From Bacteroidales bacterium (GTDB taxonomy: Bacteria; Bacteroidota; Bacteroidia; Bacteroidales; UBA7960), in the NCBI GenBank assembly GCA_007120675.1, contig SKNE01000197.1:1-11228 (forward strand): 11,228 nt of DNA. Reading direction: 5' to 3'. Below, in pieces: positions 8,353 to 11,228 of the stretch (position 1 is its first letter; every line of letters begins with the position of its first letter). Both the position numbers and the translations under genes were made by a program. The notes beneath the pieces were generated by a model. It was not told the origin of the DNA. It saw nothing but the letters and a program-made list of their open reading frames with translations, and did not search any database.

Positions 8353-8826
8353 TCAATTGAACACGGCCGGCTCCAATGCTTCATCAAAAATAAGGGATTT
8401 TGGATTGCAAAAGTCCCCATACCCGAATTTGGCCTTCCTGATCTCTTTGGCCGACTTGGAAACACGGAGATAGAGCCGCTCCAGTTCCCGTTTTGGGTTC
8501 CCCTTGCCCCGAATGGACAGGACGACCGCTTCAAACAACTCCACCTGGTATTTGCTGCCCCTGATCCCCCTGATCACCCCGGGAACATCCAGAAATGCGG
8601 GGACATCCTCCCATCCGCCGCAAGGGGTGCGAATGGTGTGGTACAGATCAATGTACACCACCTGTCCCGGGCTAAACAGCTTTTCATATTCCTGGCATCT
8701 GTGTATCAGGATGTATTCATCATTTTTCGGCGGGGCCTGTTCGTAAAAATCCTTTTTATAATCACACCACTCTTTCCCGTTATGTGGGCATTTTCTACAC
8801 AATGAATCGTTAAAACAGATCTTCAT
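8353..8826 (-). CDS. Unrecognised cysteine-rich protein, 157 residues
   Basis: I do not recognise this protein. The N-terminus has cysteines at 4, 10, 13, 21 and 44, arranged as CRKCPHNGKEWC (10-21) with a later HRC (42-44). That spacing (C-x2-C-x7-C-x22-C) could bind zinc or an iron-sulphur cluster. Two more cysteines are at 69 and 140. The middle (about 52-105) is rich in predicted beta strand, with SPGQVVYID and PGVIRGIRGSKYQVELFEAV, and resembles an SH3-like or KOW-like small barrel; this is an impression, not a match. The C-terminal third is basic (KRELERLYLRVSKSAKEIRKAK), which would suit nucleic-acid binding. There is no signal peptide or membrane helix, so it is likely cytoplasmic. 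The ATG at 8826 is preceded by a strong Bacteroidota-type -7 box at 8859-8852 and an A-rich leader, which supports the gene being real. It is first in a probable two-gene unit with the tRNA methyltransferase. Confidence 0.8.
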   Translation of the reverse strand: MKICFNDSLCRKCPHNGKEWCDYKKDFYEQAPPKNDEYILIHRCQEYEKLFSPGQVVYIDLYHTIRTPCGGWEDVPAFLDVPGVIRGIRGSKYQVELFEAVVLSIRGKGNPKRELERLYLRVSKSAKEIRKAKFGYGDFCNPKSLIFDEALEPAVFN

Positions 8827-8851
8827 GTCGTATTTTTTTAATATTAACAGG

Positions 8852-8859
8852 CAAATATA
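8852..8859 (-). promoter_or_regulatory. Bacteroidota -7 promoter element for the 157-residue gene
   Basis: On the minus strand this reads TATATTTG, a perfect match to the phylum consensus TAnnTTTG. It ends 25 bases before the ATG at 8826, which predicts a leader of about 20 bases. No clear TTG -33 box stands at the usual 19-21 base spacing; that stretch is A-rich. It probably drives both minus-strand genes. Confidence 0.6.
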
Positions 8860-8990
8860 CTATTTTTTTTAACGAATAAGCATTTTTTTGTGTTTATTTT
8901 TTATAGGGCCGTTTAAAACGACTAATAAACCGATTAAGCATTAAGCGATGCAGCTTTTGACGAAGCCATCACACACCGCGTATTGACCCT

Positions 8991-9195
8991 GGCCGGGTTC
9001 TCCGCTACCCGCGCCGCCAGCCGCCGGGTTCACCGCTGTCCGCATCACCGCGTTGAAGCATCGCCAAACGCCATCTGCGCCGCTACCCGCGCCGACAACC
9101 ACCGGGTCATCGGCCTTCCGCACCCCCACGCCGTGGTACCTCCAGCCACCGCCCCCCTGCTAACCACCGGATCCTTCCCACCCACGCCCCCCTGC
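8991..9195. repeat. GC-rich irregular direct repeats, main period 78 bases
   Basis: Segments 9001-9052 and 9079-9130 match ungapped at 39 of 52 positions, including an exact 15-base block CCGCTACCCGCGCCG at 9002-9016 and 9080-9094. Shorter repeats are nested around them: GCCGGGTTC at 8992-9000 and 9023-9031, and GCCCCCCTGC at 9151-9160 and 9186-9195. A decayed third partner of the right half of the unit begins at AACCACCGG (9097 and again 9162). In both 78-base copies ACCCG and CGGGT can pair (9007-9011 with 9025-9029; 9085-9089 with 9103-9107), so each unit could form a small hairpin. There are no transposase, terminal inverted repeats or CRISPR-like spacing. It may be a degenerate minisatellite, a structured RNA or a decayed gene. 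Confidence 0.7.
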
Positions 9196-9237
9196 ATTAT
9201 TTGCGTTGCCGCCGCCCCTTAATCCAGTATTTTTTTA

Positions 9238-9245
9238 TAATTTTG
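9238..9245 (+). promoter_or_regulatory. Probable -7 promoter element for ileS
   Basis: TAATTTTG matches TAnnTTTG exactly and lies in an AT-rich patch just after the GC-rich repeats. It predicts transcription starting near 9252 and a leader of about 80 bases before the ATG at 9331. No TTG stands at the ideal -33 spacing; the nearest, at 9206-9208, is too far upstream. This is the only good + strand candidate I see between the repeat and ileS. Confidence 0.5.
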
Positions 9246-9330
9246 CGGCTTTGAAAAACAAAACACTTCCCTGAATTCCAGCCAGTCAATGATAATGCTG
9301 ACCACGGGAAAGAAGCAACACGCCCGGAAC

Positions 9331-11228
9331 ATGCCAAAATACACTGAATACAAAACGCTTGACCTGCCGCAGATCGGGAAGGACATCCACGCTTTCTGGG
9401 AGGAAAACAAGGTGTTTGAGCAGAGCCTGGAGATTCGCAAAGGGCAACCACCCTGGGTCTTTTACGAAGGGCCCCCTTCTGCCAACGGACTGCCGGGCAT
9501 TCACCACGTGATGGCCCGCGCCATCAAGGACATATTCTGCCGCTACCGCACACAGAAAGGGTATTTCGTTGAGCGCAAGGCGGGTTGGGACACCCACGGC
9601 CTGCCCGTGGAGATCGGCGTGGAAAAACTGCTGGGGATCACCAAGGAGGATATCGGCAAGACGGTATCCATCGAAGAGTACAACCAGGCCTGCCGCAAGG
9701 ATGTGATGAAGTACAAGGACACCTGGGATGAACTCACCCGGCAGATGGGCTACTGGCTTGACCTGAGCGACCCTTACATCACTTTCGAAAACAAGTACAT
9801 TGAGACCGTATGGCACCTGCTGAGCAAGCTATATGAAAAGGGGCTGCTCTACAAGGGTTACAGCATCCAGCCTTACTCCCCGGCGGCGGGCACCGGACTG
9901 AGCACCCACGAGCTGAACCAGCCCGGCTGCTACCGCGACGTGAAGGACAACTCCCTCACCGCCCAGTTCAAGGTGGTGCGCAACGAGCAGTCGGACTTCC
10001 TGTTCGACGGTAATGAAGAGGTCTTCCTGCTGGCCTGGACCACCACGCCGTGGACCCTTCCCAGCAACACCGGACTGGCCCTGGGAGAAAACATCGACTA
10101 CGTGAAGGTGAAGACCTTCAACGCCTACACCCACCAGCCCATACAGGTTGTACTGGCCAAGGAGCTCCTGCACAACTTTTTCAACCCGAAGCACGCTGAC
10201 CTGGCGCTGGAGGAGTACCAGGCAGGCGACAAAAAGATCCCTTACGAGATCCTGGGCGAATACAAGGGGAAGGCCTTTGAACATATCCGCTACGAACAGC
10301 TCCTGCCCTACGCACAGCCCGAAGAGGGCGATCCCTTCCGCGTGGTGCTGGGCGACTTCGTCACCACCGAAGATGGAACGGGTGTGGTACACATCGCACC
10401 CAGCTTTGGGGCCGACGACTTTAAGGTGGGTCAGCAGTACGGACTGGGTTCGCTGACCATGGTGGACAAGAAAGGGCGCTTCGTGGCGGCCATGGGCGAA
10501 TTCGCCGGCCGCTTCGTGAAGCCCGAATACATCGGCGAAAACGACCCCCCTGAAGAGCGCCCCGTGGATGTGGACATCATCATCAAGCTCAAAACCGAAA
10601 ACAGGGCCTTCAAGGCTGAAAAATACGAGCACAGCTACCCCCATTGCTGGCGGACCGACAAGCCGATCCTGTATTATCCGCTGGACTCCTGGTTTATCCG
10701 CACCACGGCCATCAAGGACCGCATGATCGAACTCAACCAAAGCATCCGCTGGAAGCCGGAGAGCACCGGTACCGGGCGTTTCGGCAACTGGTTGGAGAAC
10801 CTGCAGGACTGGAACCTGAGCCGGTCACGCTACTGGGGCGTGCCGCTGCCCATATGGACCACCGAAGACCGCAGCGAGCAGGTGTGCATCGGCTCGGCAG
10901 AGCAGCTGAAGGAAGCCATCGATGAGTCGGTGGCGGCGGGCTTCATGAAAGAAAACCCGCTGGGTGATTTCCGGCCCGGCGACATGTCGGACGAGAACTA
11001 CCAGGTGTTCGACCTGCACCGCCCCTTCGTGGATGAGGTCGTGCTGGTATCGCCCAGCGGCAGGAAAATGGTCCGTGAAGCGGACCTCATCGATGTGTGG
11101 TTCGACAGCGGTGCCATGCCTTATGCCCAGTACCACTACCCCTTTGAGAACAAGGAACGCTTTGAAAACAACTTTCCGGCGGACTTCATCGCCGAGGGGG
11201 TGGACCAGACCCGGGGGTGGTTTTTTAC
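9331..11228 (+). CDS. ileS: Isoleucyl-tRNA synthetase, 5' part (632 codons; continues beyond window)
   Basis: This class Ia synthetase activates isoleucine with ATP and charges tRNA-Ile in the cytoplasm. The frame is open to the end of the window. It begins MPKYTEYKTLDLPQIGKDI, as in other Bacteroidota IleRS. The nucleotide-binding segment reads GPPSANGLPGIHH (47-59), so the HIGH motif is replaced by GIHH at 56-59 (bases 9496-9507). The editing (CP1) domain shows the threonine-rich WTTTPWTLPSNTG (236-248) and GTGVVHIAPSFGADDF (349-364). Then come LSRSRYWGVPLP (496-507), DVWFDSG and GVDQTRGWFF at the very end. The KMSKS loop and anticodon-binding domain lie outside. In-frame ATGs also occur at 9289 and 9295 and would add 14 or 12 residues; 9331 fits the family start best. 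The type is the eukaryote-like IleRS2 group, inferred from motif style. Confidence 0.95.
   Translation, partial: MPKYTEYKTLDLPQIGKDIHAFWEENKVFEQSLEIRKGQPPWVFYEGPPSANGLPGIHHVMARAIKDIFCRYRTQKGYFVERKAGWDTHGLPVEIGVEKLLGITKEDIGKTVSIEEYNQACRKDVMKYKDTWDELTRQMGYWLDLSDPYITFENKYIETVWHLLSKLYEKGLLYKGYSIQPYSPAAGTGLSTHELNQPGCYRDVKDNSLTAQFKVVRNEQSDFLFDGNEEVFLLAWTTTPWTLPSNTGLALGENIDYVKVKTFNAYTHQPIQVVLAKELLHNFFNPKHADLALEEYQAGDKKIPYEILGEYKGKAFEHIRYEQLLPYAQPEEGDPFRVVLGDFVTTEDGTGVVHIAPSFGADDFKVGQQYGLGSLTMVDKKGRFVAAMGEFAGRFVKPEYIGENDPPEERPVDVDIIIKLKTENRAFKAEKYEHSYPHCWRTDKPILYYPLDSWFIRTTAIKDRMIELNQSIRWKPESTGTGRFGNWLENLQDWNLSRSRYWGVPLPIWTTEDRSEQVCIGSAEQLKEAIDESVAAGFMKENPLGDFRPGDMSDENYQVFDLHRPFVDEVVLVSPSGRKMVREADLIDVWFDSGAMPYAQYHYPFENKERFENNFPADFIAEGVDQTRGWFF

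Larger units (their letters stand above)
8827..9330. other. 504-base intergenic region between divergent genes
   Basis: No convincing protein gene is found here. From 8827 to about 8945 it is AT-rich, with T-tracts on the + strand at 8833-8839, 8863-8870, 8883-8889 and 8897-8902, and a promoter facing the minus-strand genes. From about 8970 to 9225 it is GC-rich with irregular repeats and a marked C excess on the + strand; I count 33 C against 9 G in 9121-9180. From 9226 to 9330 it is AT-rich at first, then mixed, and holds the likely ileS promoter and leader. Confidence 0.85.

Noticed and set aside
8014..8805. A 263-residue + strand open frame
   Set aside because: It runs antisense across both the methyltransferase and the 157-residue gene and across their intergenic gap. 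The methyltransferase frame has family motifs and this one does not.
8941..9129. A glycine-rich 62-residue minus-strand frame in the intergenic region, with a 26-residue internal similarity
   Set aside because: It has only a GTG start and no promoter. The repetition simply follows from the 78-base DNA repeat, and the substitution phase does not favour this frame. An in-frame TAG lies just upstream.
8983..9222. A 79-residue + strand frame in the same repeat region
   Set aside because: It has a TTG start and a low-complexity Pro/Ala/His/Arg composition with no family resemblance; substitution phase does not support it either.
9829..10740. A 303-residue minus-strand open frame
   Set aside because: It lies wholly within ileS, whose + strand frame matches IleRS motifs throughout.

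Overview
The window looks like a chromosomal segment from a GC-rich member of the Bacteroidota. Evidence: starts lack Shine-Dalgarno sequences and are often preceded by A-rich stretches. Two intergenic sites match the Bacteroidota -7 promoter element TAnnTTTG. The tandem ~800-residue double-module FtsX/MacB permeases and the isoleucyl-tRNA synthetase subtype are also typical of that phylum. This placement is inferred from sequence style, not from a search.

Positions 1-7592 (+ strand) hold the end of an ABC-exporter cluster. It contains the C-terminal 100 residues of a LolD/MacB-type ATPase, then three consecutive paralogous permeases of 804, 794 and 792 residues. Each permease has two periplasmic core domains and eight predicted membrane helices. 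Gaps of 30, 31 and 49 bases suggest one transcript. The single visible ATPase probably energises one or more of the permeases. The substrate cannot be read from the sequence.

Positions 7594-8826 (- strand) hold two genes. Downstream, and convergent with the last permease, is a TrmJ-like SpoU-class tRNA 2'-O-methyltransferase; the two stop codons are separated by one base. Upstream of it is an unrecognised 157-residue cysteine-rich protein. A good promoter lies just before the 157-residue gene, so the two may be co-transcribed.

Positions 8827-9330 are a 504-base intergenic region between divergent genes. Its left part is AT-rich with several T-tracts. Its middle (about 8970-9225) is strongly GC-rich and C-skewed, with irregular repeats including a pair of 52-base copies spaced exactly 78 bases apart. 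Its right part is AT-rich again and carries the probable ileS promoter.

Positions 9331 to the end (+ strand) are the first 632 codons of ileS, an open frame that runs off the window. It encodes an IleRS with a GIHH tetrapeptide where the canonical HIGH motif belongs.

I see no rRNA, tRNA, CRISPR array, insertion sequence or prophage gene. The least explained elements are the GC-rich intergenic repeat and the cysteine-rich 157-residue protein.
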